This document shows, piece by piece, positions 1 through 5,576 of a DNA stretch of 10,275 nt (position 1 is the stretch's first letter; each line of letters begins with the position of its first letter). Position numbers and translations under genes: made by a program. The notes under the pieces were generated by a model, which saw nothing but the letters and a program-made list of their open reading frames with translations, searched no databases and had not been told where the DNA came from. This stretch comes from DASSYK01 sp036258315 (GTDB taxonomy: Bacteria; Actinomycetota; Thermoleophilia; Solirubrobacterales; 70-9), in contig DATADX010000046.1 in NCBI GenBank assembly GCA_036258315.1, positions 1 to 10,275 on the forward strand, written 5' to 3'.

Positions 1-117
1 CCGCTCAACGGCGAGGGCCTCGCGGCGCGGCACTTCGGGTGGTCGACGCTGCTGGTCGACCTCGCGGCCGAGCAGGCAGCGGCCAAGCCGCGTCACGGCG
101 ACCGATACGTTCGGGGG
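1..117 (+). CDS. 3' end of an upstream gene, glycoside-hydrolase-like C-terminus (partial, no stop codon in frame)
   Basis: The reading frame starting at base 1 is open and has almost exclusively G or C in third codon positions, so it is coding at least to about base 100. It reads PLNGEGLAARHFGWSTLLVD and continues with an alanine-rich tail. The pattern (P-L-x-G-x-G-L-x-A-x-x-F-G-W-[ST]) resembles the last conserved block of (alpha/alpha)6-barrel glycosidases such as MGH1-like or amylo-alpha-1,6-glucosidase proteins; this is recalled family knowledge, not a search result. Oddly, no stop codon occurs before the start of the next gene, and the frame runs straight into the MBL-fold protein. Removing one G from the GGGGG run at 113-117 would give GTT CGG GGA TGA, a stop overlapping the next ATG as ATGA. 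The 5' part lies outside the window, so the enzyme class is uncertain. Confidence 0.5.
106..111 (+). promoter_or_regulatory. Candidate -10 box TACGTT for a leaderless MBL-hydrolase transcript
   Basis: TACGTT fits the actinobacterial -10 pattern TAnnnT and ends 6 nt before the ATG at 118, so transcription would begin at or next to the start codon. The stretch GATACGTTCGGGGGATG matches the corresponding stretch before the exonuclease gene (GATACCGTGCGGGGATG) at 13 of 17 positions. No good -35 hexamer is visible. It lies inside the upstream coding region, so it may be coincidental. Confidence 0.4.
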
Positions 118-1113
118 ATGAGCGACGGACGGCGCCCGCCGAGCCCGCGCGCCGACAGGGTCCTGCCCGGCGTCTGGAGGCTGCGCCTGCCGCTGCCCTG
201 GCCGGGCGTGCCCCACGGCAACGCCTGGGCCGTCACCGCCAATGACGGGATCGTCCTGTTCGACACCGGGATCGGCGGCGAGGGGACCGCCCGGCTCGAG
301 CAGGCGCTCGCGCAGGCGGGCTTCGGACTCGCGGACGTGCGCCTGGTTGCCTGTACCCACGCCCACGCCGATCACTACGGCCTCGCCGGCCCGATCATCG
401 AGGCGAGCGGCTGCGAGCTCTGGATCCACCCCGCCTGGGAGCACGTCCGGGCGATGGTCGAAGACCCCGAGGCCGCGCTCGAGCAGCGGATCGAGGTCGC
501 GCGGCAGAGCGGCGTCCCGCCCGCGGCGCTCCGCGAGTACGAGCAGCGCCGCCGCGGCCAGAACCCCGGGATCGACGCGCTCGTCCCGCCCGACCGCGAG
601 CTGTTGCCGGGCGTGGAGGTGAAGACCGACCTCGGGAGCTGGCAGGTGCACGAGACCCCCGGCCACGCTCCCTCGCATGTCTGCTTCCACCAGCCCGAGC
701 GCGGGCTGCTGATCTCCGGCGACCACCTGCTCGGGCGGATCTCGCTCTTCTACGACTACGGGCACACCCCGGACCCGGTAGGCGAGTTCCTGGCCGGGCT
801 CGACGAGATCGCACCGCTCGACGCGGAGCTCTGCCTGTCCGGTCACGGCCGCCCCTTCCGCGACGTGGCGGCGAAGATCGCCGCGACCCGCGCCGAGGCC
901 GAGGCTCAGCTGGCCAGGGTCCGCAGGTCGCTCGCAGACGGCCCGAAGCCGGCGTTCGAGACGGTGCCCGATCTGGTCGGGACCGAGGACCTCGATCCGG
1001 CGACCGCGGCCTGGGGCCTGCAGATCGCGCTCGCCTACCTCGATCATCTCGCGCTCGCCGGAGAGGCGACTCGGACCGAGGACGGGGATAGCGTCCGCTG
1101 GGCGCTGAATTGA
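118..1113 (+). CDS. MBL-fold metallo-hydrolase (LACTB2/RNase Z-like superfamily), 331 aa
   Basis: This is a zinc-dependent hydrolase of the metallo-beta-lactamase fold, probably cytosolic because no signal peptide is seen. The N-terminal beta strands carry VLFDTGIGG. The metal-binding signature THAHADH is at residues 80-86 (H81, H83, D85, H86). Further likely ligands are H183 in TPGHAPSH, D202 in SGDHLL and H243 in LSGHGRPF, so the full di-metal site looks intact. Residues from about 250 to the end are helical and fit the winged-helix-like tail found in LACTB2-type members. The substrate cannot be told; relatives act on thioesters, lactones, nucleic acids or glutathione adducts. ATG at 118 is the first plausible start and precedes the conserved VLPGVW strand by 15 residues. 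It has no Shine-Dalgarno at proper spacing but has a TAnnnT box 6 nt upstream. The frame is open upstream, so a fusion to the preceding gene, or a sequencing slip, cannot be excluded. Confidence 0.88.
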   Translation: MSDGRRPPSPRADRVLPGVWRLRLPLPWPGVPHGNAWAVTANDGIVLFDTGIGGEGTARLEQALAQAGFGLADVRLVACTHAHADHYGLAGPIIEASGCELWIHPAWEHVRAMVEDPEAALEQRIEVARQSGVPPAALREYEQRRRGQNPGIDALVPPDRELLPGVEVKTDLGSWQVHETPGHAPSHVCFHQPERGLLISGDHLLGRISLFYDYGHTPDPVGEFLAGLDEIAPLDAELCLSGHGRPFRDVAAKIAATRAEAEAQLARVRRSLADGPKPAFETVPDLVGTEDLDPATAAWGLQIALAYLDHLALAGEATRTEDGDSVRWALN

Positions 1114-1129
1114 ACCTCCGAGATCTTTC

Positions 1130-1145
1130 CGTACGAGATCGTATG
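1130..1145 (+). promoter_or_regulatory. Imperfect palindrome, candidate MarR auto-operator
   Basis: CGTACGA-GA-TCGTATG has 7-bp arms that match at six of seven positions around a 2-bp centre. This is the size and symmetry expected for a MarR-family operator. It lies 17 nt upstream of the extended -10 box of the MarR gene, where a -35 element would sit, so binding there would be expected to repress. A similar 13-mer (10 of 13 identical) recurs in the exporter promoter at 1720-1732. Function is inferred from position and symmetry only. Confidence 0.5.
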
Positions 1146-1161
1146 TTGGCGGATCTACCGC

Positions 1162-1170
1162 TGCTACGAT
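1162..1170 (+). promoter_or_regulatory. Extended -10 promoter element TGCTACGAT, leaderless MarR transcript
   Basis: TG-C-TACGAT matches the extended -10 form TGnTAnnnT. The box ends 7 nt before the ATG at 1178, placing the expected transcription start on the start codon, and no Shine-Dalgarno sequence is present in that gap. A near copy, TGCTACGGT, occurs at 1731-1739 in front of the exporter gene. No consensus -35 is seen, which is tolerated by extended -10 promoters. Confidence 0.55.
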
Positions 1171-1177
1171 CGGCCCA

Positions 1178-1684
1178 ATGGGACAGCAGACTGCAGTCGC
1201 ACCGGCGGAGAACGAGCAGCCGCTCAGCGCGGACCTCTGTTGGCTCCTGTCGCGGGCGAGCTACACGCTCACGACCGAGCTGACGGCGGCCCTCGAGGAC
1301 CTCGGCCTGTCACCCCGTGCCCACTGCGTGCTGTCGGCGGCGATGACCGGCGACTACACCCAGACCGAGCTTGCCCAGATGAGCGGGCTCGACAAGACGA
1401 CGATGGTGGTCACCCTCGACGAGCTCGAGAAGGCCGGGCTCGCGGAGCGCCGACCCTCGGAGGAGGACCGCCGCGCCCGCGTGATCGCGGTGACCGACGA
1501 GGGGAAGCGGACGGTCCGCAAGGGCGAGCGGATCGCCGAGCGGATCCGCGAGGACGTGCTCGCGGCCCTTCCAGCCGAGGACCGCGAGGTCTTCCTCGAC
1601 TCCCTCTCCCTGCTCGTCAGCGACCGGCTCGCGGAGCCGGTGCACTGCTCGAAGTCCGTCCGCCGCCGTGCCCCTCGCGTGTGA
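1178..1684 (+). CDS. MarR-family transcriptional regulator, 168 aa
   Basis: This is a winged helix-turn-helix repressor of the MarR family, expected to act as a dimer. After a disordered N-terminus of about 16 residues, the dimerisation helix begins (ADLCWLLSRASYTLTTEL). The DNA-reading part follows: TQTELAQMSGLDKTTM (residues 61-76, helix-turn-helix) and TLDELEKAGL leading into the wing at about 91-110, where EEDRRARVIAVTDEGK shows the typical D-x-R pattern followed by TxxG. A C-terminal helix (ERIREDVLAALPAED) completes the dimer interface. Length is slightly above the usual 140-150 because of both tails. It has cysteines at 21, 50 and 157; C21 sits where OhrR-type MarR proteins carry their peroxidatic cysteine, but the partner tyrosine is a serine here. 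The gene lies 86 bp upstream of the exporter in the same direction, a common regulator/efflux arrangement. The ATG at 1178 appears leaderless. The ligand is unknown. Confidence 0.92.
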   Translation: MGQQTAVAPAENEQPLSADLCWLLSRASYTLTTELTAALEDLGLSPRAHCVLSAAMTGDYTQTELAQMSGLDKTTMVVTLDELEKAGLAERRPSEEDRRARVIAVTDEGKRTVRKGERIAERIREDVLAALPAEDREVFLDSLSLLVSDRLAEPVHCSKSVRRRAPRV

Positions 1685-1695
1685 TCTCGGTCACA
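1680..1695 (+). promoter_or_regulatory. Consensus CRP/FNR-family binding site
   Basis: TGTGA-TCTCGG-TCACA is a perfect match to the CRP-family consensus TGTGA-N6-TCACA, used by E. coli CRP and by actinobacterial homologues (mycobacterial Crp/Rv3676, corynebacterial GlxR). It overlaps the last bases of the MarR gene (stop TGA at 1682-1684). Its centre is 1687.5, about 58 bp upstream of the start predicted from the -10 at 1734-1739, close to a class I activator position. It is the only such site I noticed in the window. That a CRP-type protein regulates the exporter is inference. Confidence 0.5.
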
Positions 1696-1719
1696 TAGTT
1701 TTGTAACGGATAGTCCCGA

Positions 1720-1732
1720 ACAAGATCATTTG
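1720..1732 (+). promoter_or_regulatory. Second copy of the MarR-operator-like 13-mer in the exporter promoter
   Basis: ACAAGATCATTTG matches the right part of the candidate MarR operator (ACGAGATCGTATG, 1133-1145) at 10 of 13 positions. Its last two bases are the TG of the extended -10 element of the exporter promoter. It is less symmetric than the first copy (4 of 7 arm positions pair), so binding would be expected to be weaker. This is a candidate for MarR control of the exporter. Confidence 0.3.
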
Positions 1733-1739
1733 CTACGGT
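1731..1739 (+). promoter_or_regulatory. Extended -10-like promoter element for the MFS exporter
   Basis: TGCTACGGT fits TGnTAnnnT and nearly repeats the MarR-gene element at 1162-1170. Transcription starting near 1746 would leave a leader of about 25 nt with the Shine-Dalgarno sequence AGGAGGG at 1759-1765. An alternative promoter is TTGTAA (1701-1706) with GATCAT (1724-1729) at 17-bp spacing. That earlier start would include a 6-bp hairpin (1740-1745 with 1756-1761) whose 3' arm reaches the Shine-Dalgarno sequence. Confidence 0.4.
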
Positions 1740-1770
1740 CCTGTCTCGCACTTTCGACAGGAGGGAGCAG

Positions 1771-3285
1771 ATGACGGGGACCGACGCACAAGCTTTCGAA
1801 GCACCGCGGCAGGAGGCCGACCACGACCGCTGGATCGCCCTCGTGATCCTCTGCGCCGGGTTCCTGATGATCGTCCTCGACCAGACGATCGTGAACGTCG
1901 CGCTCCCCTCGATCCAGGACGACCTCGGCTTCACGCAGTCGAGTCTCGCCTGGGTCGTGAACGCGTATCTGATCGCGTTCGGCGGCCTGCTGCTGCTCGC
2001 CGGGCGGCTCGGCGACCTGATCGGCCGCCGCAGGATCTTCCTGATCGGACTGACCTCCTTCGTCGCCGCGTCGGCGCTGTGCGGGATCGCTCAGAGCCAG
2101 GAGGTGCTGGTCGCGGCGCGGTTTCTGCAGGGCGCCGGCGGCGCGCTCACCTCGGCGGTGATCCTCGGGATGATCGTGACGATGTTCCCGCAGCCCCGGG
2201 ATCAGGCGAAGGCGATCGGCGTCTACAGCTTCGTCGCTTCGTCCGGCGCCGCGATCGGCCTGCTCGCGGGCGGGGTTCTCACGGACGTCCTGAACTGGCA
2301 CTGGATCTTCTTCGTCAACCTTCCGATCGGGATCGTCACGGGGCTGCTCGCCCTGAGGCTGATCGACCGCGACGAGGGAATCGGGTTCGAGAAGGGCGCC
2401 GACGTGCCCGGCGCGGTGCTCGTGACCGGCGCGCTGATGGTCGGCGTTTACGCGATCGTCGAGGCGGCCGACTACGGCTGGGCGTCCGCCCACACGCTCG
2501 GGTTCGGGGCCGGGGCGCTGGCGCTGCTGGCCGGATTCCTGCTCCGCGAGTCGCGTGCCGCGCACCCGCTGATCCCGCTCGGGATCTTCCGCTCGCCGAC
2601 CCTGTCGGGAGCGAACCTGGTGCAGATGCTGATGGTCGCCGGGATGTTCGGGATGTTCTTCCTCGGCTCGCTCTACCTGGAGCTGGTGCTCGGCTACAGC
2701 CCGCTCGAGATCGGGCTCGCTTTCCTGCCCGTCGCGCTGGCGATCGGAGTCCTCTCGCTCGGGTTCTCGGAGCGGCTTGTGATGCGCTACGGCGCCCGCA
2801 CGACCCTGCTCCCGGGCCTGCTCCTGCTGCTTGCCGGCCTCGCCCTGTTCACGCAGGTGCCGGCGGGGGACGCGTCCTACGTGTCGGACCTGCTGCCGTC
2901 GATGCTGCTGCTCGGCGTCGGCGCGGGGCTCTCGTTCCCGTCGCTGATGAACCTGGCGATGTCGGAGGCCACCCCCGAGGACGCCGGTCTGGCGTCGGGG
3001 CTGGTCAACACGAGCCTCCAGGTGGGCGGCGCCCTCGGCCTCGCTGTGCTCGCGACGCTGTCGAGTACGCGGACCGAGAACCTGCTCGGCGACGGCGTCG
3101 CCAACGCGGAGGCGCTGACGAGCGGCTACCAGCTCGCGTTCTGGATCGGCGTCGGCCTGGTGGCCGCCGCGATCGCGCTGGCGCTGGCGGTGCTCCCGTC
3201 ACGGCCCGCGCAGCCCGAGGCCGAGGTCGTGGCCGAGCCCGAGTTCGGCGCCGGAGAAGTCGCTTACCAGGAGGAGGCGGCGTAG
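1771..3285 (+). CDS. DHA2-type MFS transporter (EmrB/QacA-like, 14 TM), 504 aa
   Basis: This is an inner-membrane proton-coupled exporter of the DHA2 branch of the major facilitator superfamily. Its length and hydrophobic pattern fit 14 membrane segments followed by a soluble, glutamate-rich tail from about residue 475. Motif D1 is at 36-46 (LDQTIVNVALP, with membrane-embedded D37). Motif A is in the 2-3 loop at about 78-88 (GRLGDLIGRRR). The motif C region at 159-168 reads GAAIGLLAGG, in place of GPxxGPxxGG; this Pro-less version is, to my knowledge, common in actinobacterial DHA2 proteins. NWHWIFFVNLPIG after it is typical. Shine-Dalgarno AGGAGGG 5 nt before the ATG fixes the start. It lies directly downstream of the MarR gene, with probable control by MarR and possibly by a CRP-type factor. 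The stop codon sits in the loop of a strong hairpin. Substrate is unknown: drug, dye, or a secondary metabolite or P450 product. Confidence 0.93.
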   Translation: MTGTDAQAFEAPRQEADHDRWIALVILCAGFLMIVLDQTIVNVALPSIQDDLGFTQSSLAWVVNAYLIAFGGLLLLAGRLGDLIGRRRIFLIGLTSFVAASALCGIAQSQEVLVAARFLQGAGGALTSAVILGMIVTMFPQPRDQAKAIGVYSFVASSGAAIGLLAGGVLTDVLNWHWIFFVNLPIGIVTGLLALRLIDRDEGIGFEKGADVPGAVLVTGALMVGVYAIVEAADYGWASAHTLGFGAGALALLAGFLLRESRAAHPLIPLGIFRSPTLSGANLVQMLMVAGMFGMFFLGSLYLELVLGYSPLEIGLAFLPVALAIGVLSLGFSERLVMRYGARTTLLPGLLLLLAGLALFTQVPAGDASYVSDLLPSMLLLGVGAGLSFPSLMNLAMSEATPEDAGLASGLVNTSLQVGGALGLAVLATLSSTRTENLLGDGVANAEALTSGYQLAFWIGVGLVAAAIALALAVLPSRPAQPEAEVVAEPEFGAGEVAYQEEAA

Positions 3286-3294
3286 GCCGCCTCC
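3273..3294 (+). terminator. Stem-loop holding the MFS stop codon in its loop
   Basis: GGAGGCGGC pairs perfectly with GCCGCCTCC (9 bp) around the 4-nt loop GTAG, whose TAG is the stop codon of the exporter gene. There is no T tract after it. This may act as a rho-independent-type terminator without U-tract, as often proposed in high-GC Actinobacteria, or as an mRNA 3'-end stabiliser. Confidence 0.6.
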
Positions 3295-3305
3295 GTACCC
3301 AGGTG

Positions 3306-3325
3306 GAGGCGGCGTAGGCCGCCTC
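3306..3325. terminator. Second copy of the GTAG-loop stem-loop
   Basis: GAGGCGGC (3306-3313) and GCCGCCTC (3318-3325) form a perfect 8-bp stem around GTAG. It stands between convergent genes and, being symmetric, could work in either direction. Confidence 0.55.
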
Positions 3326-3329
3326 GGCA

Positions 3330-3345
3330 GCCGCCGTACGGCGGC
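3330..3345. terminator. Third inverted repeat, a perfect 16-bp palindrome
   Basis: GCCGCCGTACGGCGGC is a perfect palindrome with GTAC at its centre, directly after the two GTAG hairpins. As RNA it could form a 6-bp GC stem with a 4-nt loop. It is probably part of the same bidirectional termination zone. Confidence 0.45.
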
Positions 3346-3356
3346 CTGGATGCGGC

Positions 3357-3396
3357 CCGGTCCGCTGGGAGTTTTCCCCCGCTACCAGCGGACCGG
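3357..3396 (-). terminator. 12-bp stem-loop spanning the end of the P450 gene
   Basis: On the minus strand CCGGTCCGCTGG (3396-3385, coding for the end of the P450) pairs perfectly with CCAGCGGACCGG (3368-3357) around a 16-nt loop that begins with the stop codon TAG. A 12-bp GC-rich perfect stem is unlikely by chance. No T tract follows. It is the probable terminator of the P450 transcript. Confidence 0.7.
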
Positions 3397-4641
3397 CAGC
3401 GTCTTCAGCTGGTTGAGGAAGGCCGAGACCGCGGGCGCGGGGTCGCCGGCGAGCTCCATCTCGGGGAAGCGCTTCAGGGTCTCCTCGAAAAGGATCCTCA
3501 GCTCGAGCCGCGCCAGCGCCGCACCGAGGCAGAAGTGTCGCCCGCCGGCGCCGAAGGCCTGGTGCTCGGGGTTGCGGAGGACGTCGAAGCGGTGCGGGTC
3601 CTCGTAGCGGCCCTCGTCCCGGTTCGACGACACGTACCACATCAGGACCTTCTCGCCCTCCCCGACCTCCTGGCCTGCTATCTCGGTGTCCCGGGTCGTC
3701 GTGCGGCGAAAGTGCGCGAAGGCGGGGAACATCCGCAGGCACTCCTCGACCGCTCCCGGGATCAGCGACGGGTCGTCGACAAGCATCCGCAGCTGCTCGG
3801 GATGTTCGAGCAACGCCCGCATCCCGCTCGTGTAGGTCGCCTTCGTCGAATCGTTGCCGGCGGCGACGAGCAGGAAGAAGCCCATCACGATCTCGTGCTC
3901 CTCGAGCGACTCCCCATCGATCTCGGCGTGGACGAGAACGCTGGTCAGGTCGTCGGTCGGGTTCTCGCGCCGGTCGGCGATCATCGCGCGGCAGCGCTCG
4001 AAGATCTCCGGTATGTCCTGCTCGAGCACCTGGTCGATGCCGCCCGGGTTGAGGTCGTCATCGCCGAGCCCGAGCGCGGAGTTCATCAGCGTCGCCCAGA
4101 CGACGTCGTCCTCCTCGGGGATGCCCATGAAGCTGCCGATCACTCGCGAGACGACCGGCTGCGCGACGGCGGTGACGAGGTCGCACTCGCCGCGGTCGGC
4201 GACGCCGTCGAGGACGCGTTCGGCGATCGCTCGGATCGCGTCCTCGTGTTCGGCGATCCGCTTCGGCGTGAAGCCGCGCTGGAACAGCATCTTGAGTCGG
4301 TCGTGCTTCGGCGGGTCCATCCCGATGAACATGCTCTGCTGGAGCTCGAGCGGGACGGCGTGGGTGAGGCCGGTGACGCCGCCGCGCTCCGACGAGTAGG
4401 TCTCGTGGTCGAGGCTGATCGTGCGCACGTCGTCGGCGCGGGTCACCGACCAGAAGCCCTCCTCGTCCGGGTACTCGTTGATCTCGCTCCAGTGAACCGG
4501 GCAGCGCCCCCGCAGCTCGGCGAAGATCTCGTGGGGAGGGCCGTCCTCCCAGTTCTCGCGGTCGGTGACGTCGAGCGCCTCGAGCTCAGCGTCGGAGAGC
4601 TCGCTCGCACGGTTCACCGCGGTCTTCGCCCGCTCGGCCAT
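3382..4641 (-). CDS. Cytochrome P450, 419 aa
   Basis: This is a soluble bacterial class I P450 monooxygenase: it inserts one oxygen atom into an organic substrate using electrons from a ferredoxin and its reductase, neither of which is encoded here. All signatures are intact. The I-helix oxygen-activation motif is AAGNDST at 260-266. The K-helix ExxR is E300-R303. The heme loop FGAGGRHFCLG is at 363-373 with C371 as thiolate ligand. The segment MFIGMDPPKHDRLKMLFQRG (104-123) is the usual block before the C helix. The usual acidic residue preceding Thr in the I-helix is spaced by a serine (N263-D264-S265-T266). The sequence style recalls actinobacterial steroid/lipid P450s (CYP125/124/142-like), but substrate and family number are not assigned. 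The ATG at 4641 has no Shine-Dalgarno but has TATCGT 7 nt upstream. It lies 56 bp downstream of the exonuclease gene on the same strand, with its own putative operator between them. Confidence 0.95.
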   Translation of the reverse strand: MAERAKTAVNRASELSDAELEALDVTDRENWEDGPPHEIFAELRGRCPVHWSEINEYPDEEGFWSVTRADDVRTISLDHETYSSERGGVTGLTHAVPLELQQSMFIGMDPPKHDRLKMLFQRGFTPKRIAEHEDAIRAIAERVLDGVADRGECDLVTAVAQPVVSRVIGSFMGIPEEDDVVWATLMNSALGLGDDDLNPGGIDQVLEQDIPEIFERCRAMIADRRENPTDDLTSVLVHAEIDGESLEEHEIVMGFFLLVAAGNDSTKATYTSGMRALLEHPEQLRMLVDDPSLIPGAVEECLRMFPAFAHFRRTTTRDTEIAGQEVGEGEKVLMWYVSSNRDEGRYEDPHRFDVLRNPEHQAFGAGGRHFCLGAALARLELRILFEETLKRFPEMELAGDPAPAVSAFLNQLKTLPVRW

Positions 4642-4648
4642 CGCCGCG

Positions 4649-4654
4649 GACGAT
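4649..4654 (-). promoter_or_regulatory. Candidate -10 box TATCGT, leaderless P450 transcript
   Basis: TATCGT on the minus strand fits TAnnnT and ends exactly 7 nt before the P450 ATG, the same geometry as at the MarR gene. No Shine-Dalgarno is present. It directly abuts the palindrome at 4655-4672, so a bound repressor would cover the promoter. Confidence 0.5.
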
Positions 4655-4672
4655 ACTGGCTGCCTGGCCAGT
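4655..4672. promoter_or_regulatory. Perfect inverted repeat upstream of the P450, candidate operator
   Basis: ACTGGC-TGCCTG-GCCAGT has perfect 6-bp arms around a 6-bp spacer and occupies the -15 to -32 region relative to the expected P450 start. The size fits a TetR- or MarR-type operator. No regulator gene adjoins it; the MarR operator sequence at 1130-1145 is different. Confidence 0.45.
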
Positions 4673-4697
4673 CTTCTCTACGGACTTTTGGGTGACC

Positions 4698-5570
4698 TCA
4701 GTGAGCACCCTTGCGCATCCCCTCGAGCCGGTCGGCGAGGCGGTTCATACCTCGTGCTCGCGCGGCCTTGGCGGCGGCCGCGAAGTCGGTGCGCTTGTCG
4801 CGGGGACGGCCCACCTTCGCCTCGCGCAGGGTGGCGATCTCCTTGAAGGCGAGCAGCTCGTCCGGATTCTCCAGCAGCGCCTTGCGGAGGCCCGGCCGCG
4901 GCTCCCGGAACGCGGCCTCGAGCACCGCCTCCAGCGAGCCGTGCTTGCGAAGCAGTTCGGCGGCCGTCTTCTCCCCGACGCCCTTGGCGCCGGGGAGGCC
5001 GTCGGAGGGGTCGCCGCGGAGGGCGATGAAGTCGGGGACCAGCTGCGGCGGGATCCCGTAGCGCTGCTTCACCTGCGCGGGGCCGATCACCTCGCCGCCC
5101 TGCTTCCCCGTGCTCACGTAGAGGACCTTGGTGGAGCCGTCGGCGCACTGGAACATGTCTCGGTCGCCGGTCATGATCAGCGTGTTCCCGCCGGCCTTGC
5201 GCTCGCGCCGTGCGTAGGACCCGAGCAGGTCGTCGGCCTCGAGCGAATCGCTCGTCGCGATCGTCCACCCGAAGGCCGCGAAGAACGCTCCGGCGTCCTC
5301 CCACTGATGGCGGAGCTCGTCGGGGAACGCGGCATCGCGATCGGCGTGGTAGGCGGGGTAGAGCTCGACTCGGTAAGGCGCGGCATCGGGACCGGAGCAG
5401 AGCACGACCGCCCGCGGACGATGGGTCTCGACCTCGCGCAGGATCAGGTTGGCGGTCCCGAGCAAAGCGTTGACTGGATTACCGTCCGGCCCCTTGATGC
5501 TCTTCGGCAGGGCGTAGAACGCACGGAACAGCATCGATGGGGCGTCGACGACGAGCAGTGGAGCGGCCAT
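4698..5570 (-). CDS. Stand-alone 5'-3' exonuclease (Pol I N-terminal/FEN-like), 290 aa
   Basis: This is a metal-dependent 5' nuclease homologous to the N-terminal domain of DNA polymerase I but without a polymerase part; it would act on flaps, nicks or RNA-primer ends. Visible acidic-site residues are D9 (LLVVDAPSMLFRAFYALP), E111, D113 and D114 in SLEADDLLGSYA, D136 and D138 in TGDRDMFQ, and D187 and D190 in RGDPSDGLPGAKGVGEKTA. The last motif leads into the helix-3-turn-helix DNA-binding element. The arginine/lysine arch part YPAYHADRDA is present. About 290 aa is the usual size for stand-alone members. The frame stays open far upstream (to 6944), but homology starts at the ATG at 5570, which has TACCGT 6 nt before it. 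Codon bias and sequence agree with this start. The gene is divergent from the small gene at 5619 and upstream of the P450, with no obvious functional tie to it. Confidence 0.93.
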   Translation of the reverse strand: MAAPLLVVDAPSMLFRAFYALPKSIKGPDGNPVNALLGTANLILREVETHRPRAVVLCSGPDAAPYRVELYPAYHADRDAAFPDELRHQWEDAGAFFAAFGWTIATSDSLEADDLLGSYARRERKAGGNTLIMTGDRDMFQCADGSTKVLYVSTGKQGGEVIGPAQVKQRYGIPPQLVPDFIALRGDPSDGLPGAKGVGEKTAAELLRKHGSLEAVLEAAFREPRPGLRKALLENPDELLAFKEIATLREAKVGRPRDKRTDFAAAAKAARARGMNRLADRLEGMRKGAH

Positions 5571-5576
5571 CCCCGC

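Larger units (their letters stand above)
3273..3325. repeat. 21-bp perfect direct repeat, two copies 11 bp apart
   Basis: Bases 3273-3293 and 3305-3325 are identical over 21 bp. Each unit is itself an inverted repeat (arms GAGGCGGC and GCCGCCTC around GTAG). The first copy contains the last codons and stop of the exporter; the second is outside the gene, so the gene's 3' end appears to have been duplicated. Two copies only, with no spacer regularity, so this is not a CRISPR. Confidence 0.75.

Noticed and set aside
1740..1761. CCTGTC/GACAGG hairpin touching the exporter Shine-Dalgarno as a riboswitch
   Set aside because: The 6-bp stem with a 10-nt loop is small, and the best promoter would start the transcript inside its 5' arm or loop; there is no aptamer-like conserved structure.
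3273..3325. CRISPR-like direct repeats
   Set aside because: There are only two copies 11 bp apart, each an internal hairpin, one of them made of coding sequence; no cas genes are present.
1178..4641. MarR, exporter and P450 as a small biosynthetic or resistance cluster
   Set aside because: The P450 is convergent, is separated by strong terminators, and has a different operator-like dyad; there is no ferredoxin, core biosynthetic enzyme or resistance target nearby.
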